Assembly (NCBI GenBank): GCA_035295125.1
Contig: DATGJP010000095.1
Location: 62,001 to 126,000, forward strand
Direction of reading: 5' to 3'
Length of the DNA: 64,000 bases
Source of the DNA: JAICMB01 sp035295125
GTDB lineage: Bacteria; Acidobacteriota; Terriglobia; Bryobacterales; Bryobacteraceae
Part shown: in pieces, positions 26,587 to 35,436 of the stretch
Layout: each line of letters starts with the position of its first letter
How positions within the stretch are numbered: the stretch's first letter is position 1
The notes under the pieces: model-generated
What the model was told of the DNA's origin: nothing
Databases searched by the model: none
Seen by the model: the letters and a program-made list of their open reading frames with translations, nothing else
Translations under genes and position numbers: made by a program

Positions 26587-27750
26587 ATGACCGCCGCGGC
26601 CCAGGCCTTAACGCAAGACGAGGAACTCCACTGGCTCGCTCTCAAGCTGGTGCCGGGCCTGGGCACGCGGCGGTCGGTTCAACTCATCGAGCATTACCGC
26701 ACCCCGCAGGCGGTCTTTCGCGCTTCTCCCTCGGAACTCGAAGCGGCAGGGGTGTCGGGCAGCGTGGCGCGATCCATCGCCAGCGGTTGTACCTTCGACG
26801 ACGCTGTCGAGCAGCACCAGAAAATGATCAACTGCGGTGCCGCGCTGATCGCTATCACCGATCCGCGTTATCCGCAACGCCTTCGCGAAATCTTCGACCC
26901 GCCATTGGCAATGTTTGCCCGAGGCCGCGTCGACCTCCTCGGATATCTTCAGCTTGGCATCGTTGGCACACGCCGGCCAACGGTTTACGGCGTAACAGCA
27001 ACCGAGCGCCTGGCCGCTGATTTAGCCCAAGCAGGACTCGTCATCACCAGTGGAATGGCCCGCGGCATCGACACCGCGGCTCATAAAGCGGCGTTGGCGA
27101 GAGGCGGGGATACGATCGCTGTGTTCGGTTGTGGCGTCGATCTGGTATACCCCGCTGAAAACCGCAAGCTGGCAGCCGACATCGCGCAGAAAGGCTTGCT
27201 GCTTACCGAGTACCCCATGAGCAGCCCGGCGTACCCGCAGAACTTTCCGGTCCGCAACCGCATCATTAGTGGTATGAGCGCCGGAGTCCTCGTCGTCGAA
27301 GGCGCCCAGTACAGTGGTTCGTCCATCACCGCACGCATGGCCATGGAGCAGCAGCGCGAGGTTTTTGCAGTTCCCGGCAGCATCATGTCGAAGATGAGTT
27401 GGGGACCTAATCTGCTCATCAAGCAGGGTGCAAAGCTTGTTCAGGACTGGAATGATGTCGTAGTCGAACTGCCCGCGCCAGACCGCCGCACGCTGATTGC
27501 AAAGGCTCAAGCCCGCCAGGGAATCCTTCCACTCGACGACAAACCGACCGGCTCAGAACAGCCCGAACTCTCCCCTATGAGCCGTAAGCTATTGAATTCA
27601 CTGCGTCCCGACGAGCAGGCTCACATCGACAAGCTGTTAGAATCCTTTGAGCCTGCTTCTTCATCTGAGATAGTTGCCGCCCTCTTCGAATTGGAGATGT
27701 CCGGTTTAGTCAGACAACTTCCGGGCAGAAATTTTGTTAGAGTGTGGTAG
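26587..27750 (+). CDS. dprA: DNA processing protein DprA
   Basis: About 387 residues. DprA protects incoming single-stranded DNA and loads RecA during natural transformation. The N-terminal helix-hairpin-helix region (GLGTRRSVQLIEHYR) precedes the Rossmann-like core with GIVGTRRPTVYG, SGMARGIDTAAHKAAL, GCGVDLVYPAENRKLA, LLTEYP and NFPVRNRIISGMSAG. The C-terminal winged-helix part ends SGLVRQLPGRNFVRVW. The frame opens at GTG 26548; ATG 26587 is preferred because family members begin close to LHWLALKLVPGLG. topA follows 43 bases later, a neighbourhood common in bacteria. Confidence 0.95.
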   Translation: MTAAAQALTQDEELHWLALKLVPGLGTRRSVQLIEHYRTPQAVFRASPSELEAAGVSGSVARSIASGCTFDDAVEQHQKMINCGAALIAITDPRYPQRLREIFDPPLAMFARGRVDLLGYLQLGIVGTRRPTVYGVTATERLAADLAQAGLVITSGMARGIDTAAHKAALARGGDTIAVFGCGVDLVYPAENRKLAADIAQKGLLLTEYPMSSPAYPQNFPVRNRIISGMSAGVLVVEGAQYSGSSITARMAMEQQREVFAVPGSIMSKMSWGPNLLIKQGAKLVQDWNDVVVELPAPDRRTLIAKAQARQGILPLDDKPTGSEQPELSPMSRKLLNSLRPDEQAHIDKLLESFEPASSSEIVAALFELEMSGLVRQLPGRNFVRVW

Positions 27751-27793
27751 GTCTTGAAGTTCATCACTGTAATCATTCGTACGGATCAATAAC

Positions 27794-30268
27794 ATGGCTA
27801 AATCTCTCGTCATCGTCGAATCGCCGACGAAGGCGAAAACGATCGGTAAGTATCTCGGCAAGCAATTCATCGTTAAAGCGACGATTGGTCACATCAAGGA
27901 CCTTCCCAAGAAGGACCTCGCGGTGGACGTGGAAAAGGATTTCCAGCCCCACTATGAAATCATCGAAGGCAAGAAGAAACTCATCACTGAGCTCAAGCAG
28001 GCAGCAAAGGACGTAGAGTCAATTTACCTCGCGGCTGACCCGGATCGTGAAGGCGAAGCCATCTGCTACCACCTTCAGGAAGAACTCGACGGCGCCGCAC
28101 CGTCCAAAAAGAAGAAGAAAAGCGCTTCCGACGATGGCGGCCCGCGTGTGTTTCGCGTGATGTTCAACGAGATCACGCAAAACGCAATTAAGAAAGCATT
28201 CGAGAAGCCTGGGGTTGTAAACCTGAACCTCGTCGAAGCGCAGTGGACACGGCGCATTCTCGACCGCATCGTGGGCTACAAGATCTCCCCTTTGTTATGG
28301 GACAAGGTTCGCCGGGGCCTTTCCGCCGGCCGTGTGCAGACTGTCGCCCTGCGCTTGATTGTCGAGCGCGAACGGGAGATCCGCGCGTTCCAGAAAAAGG
28401 AATACTGGACGCTCGATGCACTGCTCAACGCCAAGAAGCCCCCGGTGCTGAGCGCGCATTTCACCAAGCGCAACGACGACACCACCGAGCTTCCCAACGA
28501 GGAAGCGATCAAGAACCTGCTGGCGCAGCTCGAAGACGCGCGTTACGTCGTGAGCTCCGTTGGGACGCGCGAGAAGCGCCGCAATCCGGTCCCCCCTTTC
28601 ATCACCTCGACCTTGCAGCAGGAGGCTGCTCGTAAGCTGCGCTTTAGCGTGAAGCGCACGATGGTGCTCGCACAGCGCCTCTATGAGGGCGTGGAACTCG
28701 GCACTGAAGGCTCGGTCGGCCTTATCACTTATATGCGTACCGATTCGCCTCGTATCTCCGCCGAGGCGCTCGACGAGGTACGCGGCTACATCGTGGAGCG
28801 GTACGGCAGCGATTTCCGGCCCGAAACGCCCAACGTCTATAAAAGCAAGAAGGAGGCGCAGGAGGCTCACGAAGCCATCCGTCCGACGTCGGTACGGCGC
28901 ACGCCCGACGAGATTGCCCAATATTTGCAGGAAGACGAGCTAAAGCTGTACCGGCTGATCTGGATGCGCTTCCTGGCTTCTCAAATGACCCCCGCCGTAT
29001 TCGATCAGACCACGATCGACCTGTCCGCTGACGGCAAGGATGGCGCCAAATACTGGTTCCGGGCCACCGGCAGTGTGCCCAAGTTCAAAGGCTTCCTGGA
29101 AGTCTACGAAGAGGGCAAGGACCAAAAGGATGAGGACGACGAGGAGTTGAAGCATCGCCTGCCCGCGGTCACCGAGGGCGAAGAGCTCAAGCTGAAGGCT
29201 CTCGAACCCGAGCAGCACTTCACCGAACCGCCACCCCGCTTTAACGAGGCGACGCTCGTTAAAGAATTGGAATCCGACGGCGTGGGCCGCCCGTCTACAT
29301 ACGCCTCGATCCTGTCGACCATCCAGGAGCGCGAATACGTCAAGAAGGAAGGCGGACGCTTCACGCCGACGGAGCTCGGCATGGTGGTCACCGACCTGTT
29401 ACTTGAAAGCTTCGAAGACCTCTTCGACGTCAACTACACGGCCCGCATGGAGCAGGAGCTCGACGAAATCGAAGACGGCAAGATGGATTGGCGCTCCGCC
29501 ATGGCCGAGTTCTACGACCGCTTCCAGAAGGATCTGGAGCACGCCGAGCGGCACATGACCGACATCAAGCGCATGGAGAAGCCCACGGATCTCGTGTGCG
29601 ACAAGTGCGGCAAGCCGATGGTGATCAAGTGGGGCCGTCACGGCAGCTTTATCGCATGCACCGGCTATCCCGAGTGCACTAACACGCGCGAGCTGACGGT
29701 GGATCTGCCGGATGTCGACAAGGTGGACCTCGCCGAACAGGATGCCGCGGAATACTGCGAGAACTGCGGCCGTCCCATGGTGCTGAAGAAGGGGCGTTTC
29801 GGGCAGTTCTTCGCCTGCTCCGGCTATCCCGACTGCAAGACTACCAAGCAGATTGGCGGAGAGCAGAAGAAATCCGACGTTCCGCTCGAGGAGAAATGCC
29901 CACAGTGCGGCAATAACCTCGTGCTGAAGTATGGGCGCTTCGGCGAATTCACCGCATGCAGCAATTACCCGACCTGCAAATACGTCAAGCAGAAGACCAT
30001 CGGCGTGCCCTGCCCCAATTGCTCGCAGGGCGAGATTGTTGAGCGCCGCTCGAAGCGCGGTAAGACATTCTACGGCTGTAACCGTTATCCCGAGTGCGAT
30101 TTCGTAGCCTGGGGCAAGCCGGTCCCCGAGAAATGTCCGGACTGCGGCAGCAGCTACCTGATCGAGAAATGGCTCAAGGCGGGGCCGGTGCTGCAGTGCC
30201 CCAACGGGGAATGCAAGTACAAGCGCCCGATGGAGCAGCCTGAAAAAGAACCGGTCAGCGCCGCATAG
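27794..30268 (+). CDS. topA: DNA topoisomerase I (type IA)
   Basis: 824 residues. The enzyme relaxes negative supercoils by cutting one strand. The Toprim domain starts SLVIVESPTKAKTIGKYLG and has the acidic DPDREGEAI motif. The catalytic tyrosine is Tyr313 in LITYMRTDS, and RPTSVRRTP and VGRPSTYASI are also conserved. The C-terminus carries five zinc-ribbon modules, each with CxxC pairs (CDKCGKPM, CENCGRPM, CPQCGNNL, CPNCSQGE, CPDCGSSY) between about 600 and 805; the first four have the usual GYPEC-like second half. The insertion rich in Lys and Asp around residues 100-115 (KKKKKSASDD) is a flexible loop. Start ATG 27794 is unambiguous. Confidence 0.97.
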   Translation: MAKSLVIVESPTKAKTIGKYLGKQFIVKATIGHIKDLPKKDLAVDVEKDFQPHYEIIEGKKKLITELKQAAKDVESIYLAADPDREGEAICYHLQEELDGAAPSKKKKKSASDDGGPRVFRVMFNEITQNAIKKAFEKPGVVNLNLVEAQWTRRILDRIVGYKISPLLWDKVRRGLSAGRVQTVALRLIVEREREIRAFQKKEYWTLDALLNAKKPPVLSAHFTKRNDDTTELPNEEAIKNLLAQLEDARYVVSSVGTREKRRNPVPPFITSTLQQEAARKLRFSVKRTMVLAQRLYEGVELGTEGSVGLITYMRTDSPRISAEALDEVRGYIVERYGSDFRPETPNVYKSKKEAQEAHEAIRPTSVRRTPDEIAQYLQEDELKLYRLIWMRFLASQMTPAVFDQTTIDLSADGKDGAKYWFRATGSVPKFKGFLEVYEEGKDQKDEDDEELKHRLPAVTEGEELKLKALEPEQHFTEPPPRFNEATLVKELESDGVGRPSTYASILSTIQEREYVKKEGGRFTPTELGMVVTDLLLESFEDLFDVNYTARMEQELDEIEDGKMDWRSAMAEFYDRFQKDLEHAERHMTDIKRMEKPTDLVCDKCGKPMVIKWGRHGSFIACTGYPECTNTRELTVDLPDVDKVDLAEQDAAEYCENCGRPMVLKKGRFGQFFACSGYPDCKTTKQIGGEQKKSDVPLEEKCPQCGNNLVLKYGRFGEFTACSNYPTCKYVKQKTIGVPCPNCSQGEIVERRSKRGKTFYGCNRYPECDFVAWGKPVPEKCPDCGSSYLIEKWLKAGPVLQCPNGECKYKRPMEQPEKEPVSAA

Positions 30269-30282
30269 GGAACAATTTCGGT

Positions 30283-30306
30283 ATTAGCTGCGTATACCCA
30301 GCTAAT
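30283..30306 (+). promoter_or_regulatory. Inverted repeat overlapping the start codon of the orphan permease gene
   Basis: ATTAGCTG (30283-30290) and CAGCTAAT (30299-30306) are exact reverse complements with an 8-base spacer. The second arm includes the first two bases of the ATG at 30305. No Shine-Dalgarno site and no T-run are present, so a hairpin here would hide the start codon rather than end topA transcription. Confidence 0.45.
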
Positions 30307-32752
30307 GCCGCTCCAAGAGACCCGTCACGCCTTTCGTATTCTGGGCCGGAGTCCTGGGTTCACCGCGATTGCCGCTCTTTCCCTTGCACTGGGTATTGGA
30401 GCGAATAGCGCTATCTTCAGCCTTGCCGATGCGCTGCTCCTGAAACCGCTTCCGGTTGCCCAGCCGAGCTCGATCGTAACGATTGGAACCAACACCGCGG
30501 ATAATCCGTTTTCCGGAGTCTCCTATCCCAATTACCGCGATTTGCGAGATAAGTCGCGGAGCTTTGACGCGATGGTCGCGTTTCAGACCGGTTTGTTCGG
30601 TGTGGCTCCCACGCCGCGCGATGTCCCCCAGATGCGGATGGGCATGACCGTAGGCGATAACTTCTTCCGTGTGCTTCGCGTGGAACCGATACTGGGTCGC
30701 GATTTTCTCCCCGAGGAAACCCAGGTCGCCGGCCGCAACCCGGTCGTGATCCTGGGCTATGACTTCTGGCAAAACCAGTTCGGTAGCGACAAATCCGTGA
30801 TCGGGCGCACGATTCGGATCAACGGCATCGACTTTAATGTCGTGGGCGTAACGCCGAAGAGTTTCACAAGCCTCGACCAATACGTCCACCAAGCGCTGTT
30901 TGTGCCCGCGGCCATGATGCAGCGGCTGAACGCCTCGGCAGATAATCCCATCGAGCAGCGAGGCAACCACTCCTTCGGTGTTAAAGCGCGCCTGAAGCCT
31001 AGCGTCTCGCGTGAGACCGCGCAGGCCGAACTGGCGACCATTTGGAGCGGGATCGAAAAGGCCTATCCCGACACCAGCCGGGATCGCAAAATCTCCGTGA
31101 GCACCGAGTTGGAGGTGCGCGTCAAACAGTCTCCTCCCGATGCCATCCTGATCGCGACGCTCATGGTCCTGGTTGGCTTGGTGCTGCTCATCGCGTGCGC
31201 CAATGTCGCGAACCTGCTGTTGGCCCGTGGCCGCGCCCGCTCCCGGGAAATGGCGATCCGGATTGCTATCGGCGCCGGCCGTCTGCGGATACTGAAACAG
31301 CTCCTGATTGAAAGCCTGGTTCTCTCGCTCGTGGGCGGCACGCTCGGGCTGGCAGTAGCCTATGCGGGAATTCGATTCGTACAGACGCTCAAGATCCCAA
31401 CGGACCTTCCCATTGTCATATCCGCGGAACTGGACGGACGCGTGCTCGTGTACAGCCTGGCCGCCGCCCTGGTGAGCGCGCTGTTCTTTGGCCTGGCTCC
31501 CGCCCTACAGACTCTGAAAACCGAGCTCGTCCCAGCGTTGAAAGAAGCAGACCTTGGCCTGTCCGTTCGCCGCCGCGCGCTCGGGCGCAATGCGCTTGTC
31601 GTCGGCCAGGTGGCCCTCGCGATGGTGCTGCTGATCGCCAGCGGGATGCTGCTGGACAGCTTCCGGAAGTCGCTGGTTATGAATCCTGGTTTCCGCACCG
31701 ATCATCGGCTGACGATGGAGTTCGACACCGCGCTGCTCCGCTACACTCCGGAACAAACCCACAATTTCTATCGCAATCTCACCGACCGGGCGAGCGCTCT
31801 CCCGGGTGTCCAGGCAGTTACCCTGACCCGCAGCATACCGCTGTCGCCGAACGTGCAGACCACCACCGTGGTGCCGGAGGGTTACCAGTTTCCCAAAGGG
31901 CAGTCGACCGTAACCGCGTTTTCCAGTGCAGTCGACGAGCACTTTTTTGACACCATCGGCATGGAGTTGGTTCGCGGCCGCAACTTCACGGCTAACGATA
32001 AGACCGACTCCCGCCGGGTGGCAATCGTGAATGAGCAGTTTGCGAAAAGCTACTGGCCGAATCAGGACCCCATTGGGAAGCGCATACGCGTGAACGACAG
32101 CAAGGGCCCCTGGGTCGATGTCGTCGGCGTAGCGAAGACGTCGCGCTACCTGTTCATCGCTGAACCCCCAATCAGCTACGTCTATTTGCCATTTGCGCAG
32201 AATGAGACATCGAACATGTCTATTCTTGTCAAGACATATGGCGATCCGGCCGCGATTGCCGGGCCGCTCCGCGACGTGGTTCGCACCCTGGATGCCAATC
32301 AACCCATTTTCAACACGCGCACGTTCGCCACTTTTTACGAGCAGCGCGCGACGGGTACGATGGCCATGATCATGGAAATGGTCGCATCCATGGGAATCCT
32401 CGGGCTGACGCTCGCCTTGGTTGGCCTGTACGGGCTCATCTCTTACTCCGTCAGCCGCCGCACTCGCGAAATCGGCGTGCGCATGGCGATTGGCGCCGGC
32501 AAAGGCGAGGTGCTGAAAATGGTGCTGCGGCAGGGATTGATGCTCTCGCTTACCGGAATCGCCATCGGCGGGGTCGCGAGTATTGGCGTCGGCCGGCTAT
32601 TGGCCGTTGGCCTGGCAGGCATCGGTCAACCGAATCCCATCACCTTCGTGGTTATCCCAGTCGGTTTGCTGGCGGTCACAATGATCGCCTGCTACATCCC
32701 GGCGCGCCGCGCTACGTTGGTCGATCCCATTCGGGCTTTACGGTACGAGTAG
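30305..32752 (+). CDS. Acidobacterial duplicated orphan permease (MacB/FtsX-type ABC permease)
   Basis: 815 residues. It has the architecture of the acidobacterial duplicated orphan permease family. An N-terminal helix (FTAIAALSLALGIGANSAIF) leads to a MacB periplasmic core domain, then three FtsX helices around residues 280-400 (NLLLARGRARSREMAIR). A second copy follows: helix VALAMVLLIASGMLL, another periplasmic domain, and a terminal FtsX unit (SRRTREIGVRMAIGAG, ending PARRATLVDPIRALRYE). MacB-type permeases move lipoproteins, peptides or signals by mechanotransmission and need an ATPase. No ATPase gene adjoins it on this strand, hence orphan. No Shine-Dalgarno site precedes the ATG, which lies in an inverted repeat. 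Confidence 0.92.
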   Translation: MPLQETRHAFRILGRSPGFTAIAALSLALGIGANSAIFSLADALLLKPLPVAQPSSIVTIGTNTADNPFSGVSYPNYRDLRDKSRSFDAMVAFQTGLFGVAPTPRDVPQMRMGMTVGDNFFRVLRVEPILGRDFLPEETQVAGRNPVVILGYDFWQNQFGSDKSVIGRTIRINGIDFNVVGVTPKSFTSLDQYVHQALFVPAAMMQRLNASADNPIEQRGNHSFGVKARLKPSVSRETAQAELATIWSGIEKAYPDTSRDRKISVSTELEVRVKQSPPDAILIATLMVLVGLVLLIACANVANLLLARGRARSREMAIRIAIGAGRLRILKQLLIESLVLSLVGGTLGLAVAYAGIRFVQTLKIPTDLPIVISAELDGRVLVYSLAAALVSALFFGLAPALQTLKTELVPALKEADLGLSVRRRALGRNALVVGQVALAMVLLIASGMLLDSFRKSLVMNPGFRTDHRLTMEFDTALLRYTPEQTHNFYRNLTDRASALPGVQAVTLTRSIPLSPNVQTTTVVPEGYQFPKGQSTVTAFSSAVDEHFFDTIGMELVRGRNFTANDKTDSRRVAIVNEQFAKSYWPNQDPIGKRIRVNDSKGPWVDVVGVAKTSRYLFIAEPPISYVYLPFAQNETSNMSILVKTYGDPAAIAGPLRDVVRTLDANQPIFNTRTFATFYEQRATGTMAMIMEMVASMGILGLTLALVGLYGLISYSVSRRTREIGVRMAIGAGKGEVLKMVLRQGLMLSLTGIAIGGVASIGVGRLLAVGLAGIGQPNPITFVVIPVGLLAVTMIACYIPARRATLVDPIRALRYE

Positions 32753-32761
32753 CGAACGGTC

Positions 32762-34579
32762 TTACCAGATGTACTCTTTGGCCTCTTTGCGGCGGTCGTA
32801 GCTATCGAGTACGTGCACGACGCGAATCCTCTTGAGTTTTGTGGGGGACAGCGCTCCAATCGGAATGTAGAGGATGTTGCGGTTCAGGTGGGCGGCAATG
32901 GACCGGAAAATCGAGCGCGGCGGCTTGGCGGCCACATAAACGACGTGCCGCTGCACGGAGTAATCCAGCGCTGCCAGCAGCAGGCGTTCGGGCTTGCTCT
33001 GCGCGTAATCGTAATCCGAATCCGACCAAATGTCGTACATGCGCCGCGGCGGCAATGTCATGAGGAAGCCACCGTATTCGGCGCGCCCGATCCCCGGGCC
33101 GACCAAGTGGTCGAACGGATGCGTCGAGTAGAACGCCATATCCGACTCGTTCTGGTTTTCACCCAGCCATGTCGTCAGATATTGATAACTATCCAGCCGG
33201 TCCTCGTCAAAGATAACGACCACCGCCCCGACCTCGCCCGCGAGCTTGTCGAGCTGCCGAACATAGATCTTGTTCTGGTGCCAGTTTCGAATCGTCTCCC
33301 GCAGGTCGATTCCATCCAGAATTGACGTGGTGAACGGTTCCACCCGAACGCGCTCTTCCGACACCATGGACTTGGCTTTCTTCTTCAGAAACCGGCCGTA
33401 GTCCTCGATGATGAGGTCCTCGGGCGGATATGAGCAGATGGCGTTGCCATTGGTCTGCTCCGCCCACTCGCCTTCAAACTTCTCCCTCTTGCGCTGCTTG
33501 AGGCCGCGCGGCGCGAGCCGCTGCTTGGGACGGGGAAGCCGCCGCCGCAGCCTCATCTTCCTGGTGTTCAGCCAAATCTCCTCGCCCGATAGATTCACGG
33601 TTTCGAGCAGTTCGCTGACGGCTTTTTGTGACGGGTAGCGGTTGGCCATCTGCCACACTTCCCAGCCGTAATTGTCGTCGACGATGGACCGCGCAGCGAC
33701 GGTGAGGTCGAAGACTCCCGCAGTCAGGCTGCTGTTGAGGGAGGCCAGGTTGCGCGTGTATTTTGCCATCAGGCGGCGCTGCCAGTGATCGATTTTGTCG
33801 CCGGTATTCTTCGTGTACTCCTGCTCGGCCTCCTTGAGCAACTCCATCTGAATGCGCGGCCGCTCGAGATAACCCTTCTCCGGTACGTTCATGCGGAACG
33901 ACTCGTAGCGGTTCTGCAGATAGGGGTACTCGACGGTGATTTCGGCCAGGCAATCCGGATGTGGGTTGAGGAGCCGGGGATCGATGCCGTTATAACGAAC
34001 CGGCGGATCCTGAGGCATCTCCATTGCATCCAGCAACGGATCGAGAAGGTTCAAAGAGACCACCACCAGCACGTGTGCCGAAGGATCGGTGCCTTGCAAC
34101 TTCCACGCCATCGCCGAAGCGTGGGCCGTCACGTCCTCGTCGCGCGGCTGAGGGTATACCCGATAGGCTTCGATGAACCTTTCAAGACCGATATAGCGGA
34201 TCGAGTAGGGGTCCGGATAGGCATCGGGAAGGTGCGGCCGGTCCGTGACATCCGGTTCGATGAACACGATTTCCGCGTCCGTTTCCAGCCCCGTGCGCAC
34301 AGCTTCGGTGAACGGGTCGCATGGCTCGACGGGAACGTAGATGCCGCGTTCCTCATCGGTTGGGTCGGCATACAGAATTACCGACATCTCGGGCAGCCGG
34401 GCGAGGGCTTGCAGGTAAGCGTCCTCGAGCGAACCGGGAAGTTCGACGGCGACGATGCGAGGCCGTTCCCGCAGAATCAGGCGGCGCAGTTCGATGCTGA
34501 ACTCGGCCCGCCCAGGAACGACAGGGAAATACGTGAAGTTGCCGCGGCGAAGACTGCCAGGATCAGGTTCGAGGGACAT
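32762..34579 (-). CDS. Protein of unknown function coupled to a MoxR-like ATPase
   Basis: 605 residues, no signal peptide or membrane segment. I do not recognise a characterised family. The N-terminus (FSIELRRLILRERPRIVAVE then LPGSLEDAYLQAL) has the strand-helix look of TraB/ChaN or DUF5682-type proteins, which ask whether a position belongs to a set of large hydrolase-like folds; this is a weak likeness. The middle (about 235-290) is helical and charged; a basic patch around 345-370 (RLRRRLPRPKQR) may bind nucleic acid or be a linker. The C-terminal part has VGAVVVIFDEDRLDSY, ESDMAFYSTHPFDHLVGPG and GGFLMTLPPRRMYDIWSDSD, which look conserved but match nothing I know. It overlaps the upstream AAA ATPase gene by 17 bases, so the two are surely co-expressed. 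Confidence 0.85.
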   Translation of the reverse strand: MSLEPDPGSLRRGNFTYFPVVPGRAEFSIELRRLILRERPRIVAVELPGSLEDAYLQALARLPEMSVILYADPTDEERGIYVPVEPCDPFTEAVRTGLETDAEIVFIEPDVTDRPHLPDAYPDPYSIRYIGLERFIEAYRVYPQPRDEDVTAHASAMAWKLQGTDPSAHVLVVVSLNLLDPLLDAMEMPQDPPVRYNGIDPRLLNPHPDCLAEITVEYPYLQNRYESFRMNVPEKGYLERPRIQMELLKEAEQEYTKNTGDKIDHWQRRLMAKYTRNLASLNSSLTAGVFDLTVAARSIVDDNYGWEVWQMANRYPSQKAVSELLETVNLSGEEIWLNTRKMRLRRRLPRPKQRLAPRGLKQRKREKFEGEWAEQTNGNAICSYPPEDLIIEDYGRFLKKKAKSMVSEERVRVEPFTTSILDGIDLRETIRNWHQNKIYVRQLDKLAGEVGAVVVIFDEDRLDSYQYLTTWLGENQNESDMAFYSTHPFDHLVGPGIGRAEYGGFLMTLPPRRMYDIWSDSDYDYAQSKPERLLLAALDYSVQRHVVYVAAKPPRSIFRSIAAHLNRNILYIPIGALSPTKLKRIRVVHVLDSYDRRKEAKEYIW

Positions 34580-35402
34580 AACGCAATGCCTCGTCCCCGA
34601 GCGTTTCGATTATCGCGGTTCGCAATAGGAAGCGCTCATCAGTAGCGGACATGGACTTCCCGTTTGCCTGGCTCTTCAGCTTCATCACGAAGCGGGCGAT
34701 ATTGATGCCGTCGCGAACGGTGTAGCGCTCGTCGGCGGCGTGGGCCTGCTGCAGAAAGTCGGTCACGTAGTTGAGAATGTGCTCCTCGCCGAACGGGAGG
34801 TTCTCCTTCAGGATGGCGTACTCCTCGTGGCGCTCCGGAAAATCGAGCATGATCTGGGGTTGCAGCCGCGAGTGGATGTACTCGGGAAGGTCAAAAGTAG
34901 AGGCGTCGTCGTTCATCGTGGCTACGAGCCTGAAAAGTGGGTGAGCCTTGATCTTGATGCCGGCCACGATCGATTCCACATAACGGCGATTGTCGAGCAG
35001 CGGAGCAAGGCTGGCCCAGCTTTTCTCGCTCATCCGATTGCCTTCGTCCAGAATTACAATTCCGCCCCGGATCATGGCGGTGACCAACGGTGAGGCTACG
35101 TAACGAAGTCGGGAGACGCCTTCAATCACAGGCGTGACCAGGAGATCCTCGGGCCGCGTATCGACTGTCGCCTGCATGATGTAGACCTCGCGCCCCAGGC
35201 GCTTGGCGGCTGCATAGGCCAGAGTTGTTTTGCCGACGCCGGGCTTGCCGAGCAGGCGCGGATTCATCGGCAGGTCCTGCTCATCGATCACGAGCCACGC
35301 GGCGAGAAGTTGGCGCATACTCTCTTCGAGTCCAACCCAGCGAATCGCGAGTTCGTCCGGGTGGGCGAGGTGGAGCGCGACACCTTCGATATCAACGATC
35401 AT
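34563..35402 (-). CDS. MoxR-type AAA+ ATPase
   Basis: 279 residues, one AAA+ module. Walker A is GKPGVGKTTLAYAAAKRLG, Walker B is GGIVILDEGNRMSEKSW, and sensor 1 is LFRLVATMNDD. The lid has LPEYIHSRLQPQIMLDFP, where the arginine could serve as the finger. MoxR ATPases work as hexameric chaperones that help a partner protein, often one with a VWA domain, mature or insert metal. No VWA gene is present; the partner here is plainly the 605-residue product of the overlapping downstream gene. The ATG at 35402 lies only 34 bases from the TTG start of a divergent ABC ATPase gene, so the two promoters must overlap. Confidence 0.92.
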   Translation of the reverse strand: MIVDIEGVALHLAHPDELAIRWVGLEESMRQLLAAWLVIDEQDLPMNPRLLGKPGVGKTTLAYAAAKRLGREVYIMQATVDTRPEDLLVTPVIEGVSRLRYVASPLVTAMIRGGIVILDEGNRMSEKSWASLAPLLDNRRYVESIVAGIKIKAHPLFRLVATMNDDASTFDLPEYIHSRLQPQIMLDFPERHEEYAILKENLPFGEEHILNYVTDFLQQAHAADERYTVRDGINIARFVMKLKSQANGKSMSATDERFLLRTAIIETLGDEALRYVPRT

Positions 35403-35436
35403 TCAATGTTTATTCTACTCGTGCGTACACTGTAAG

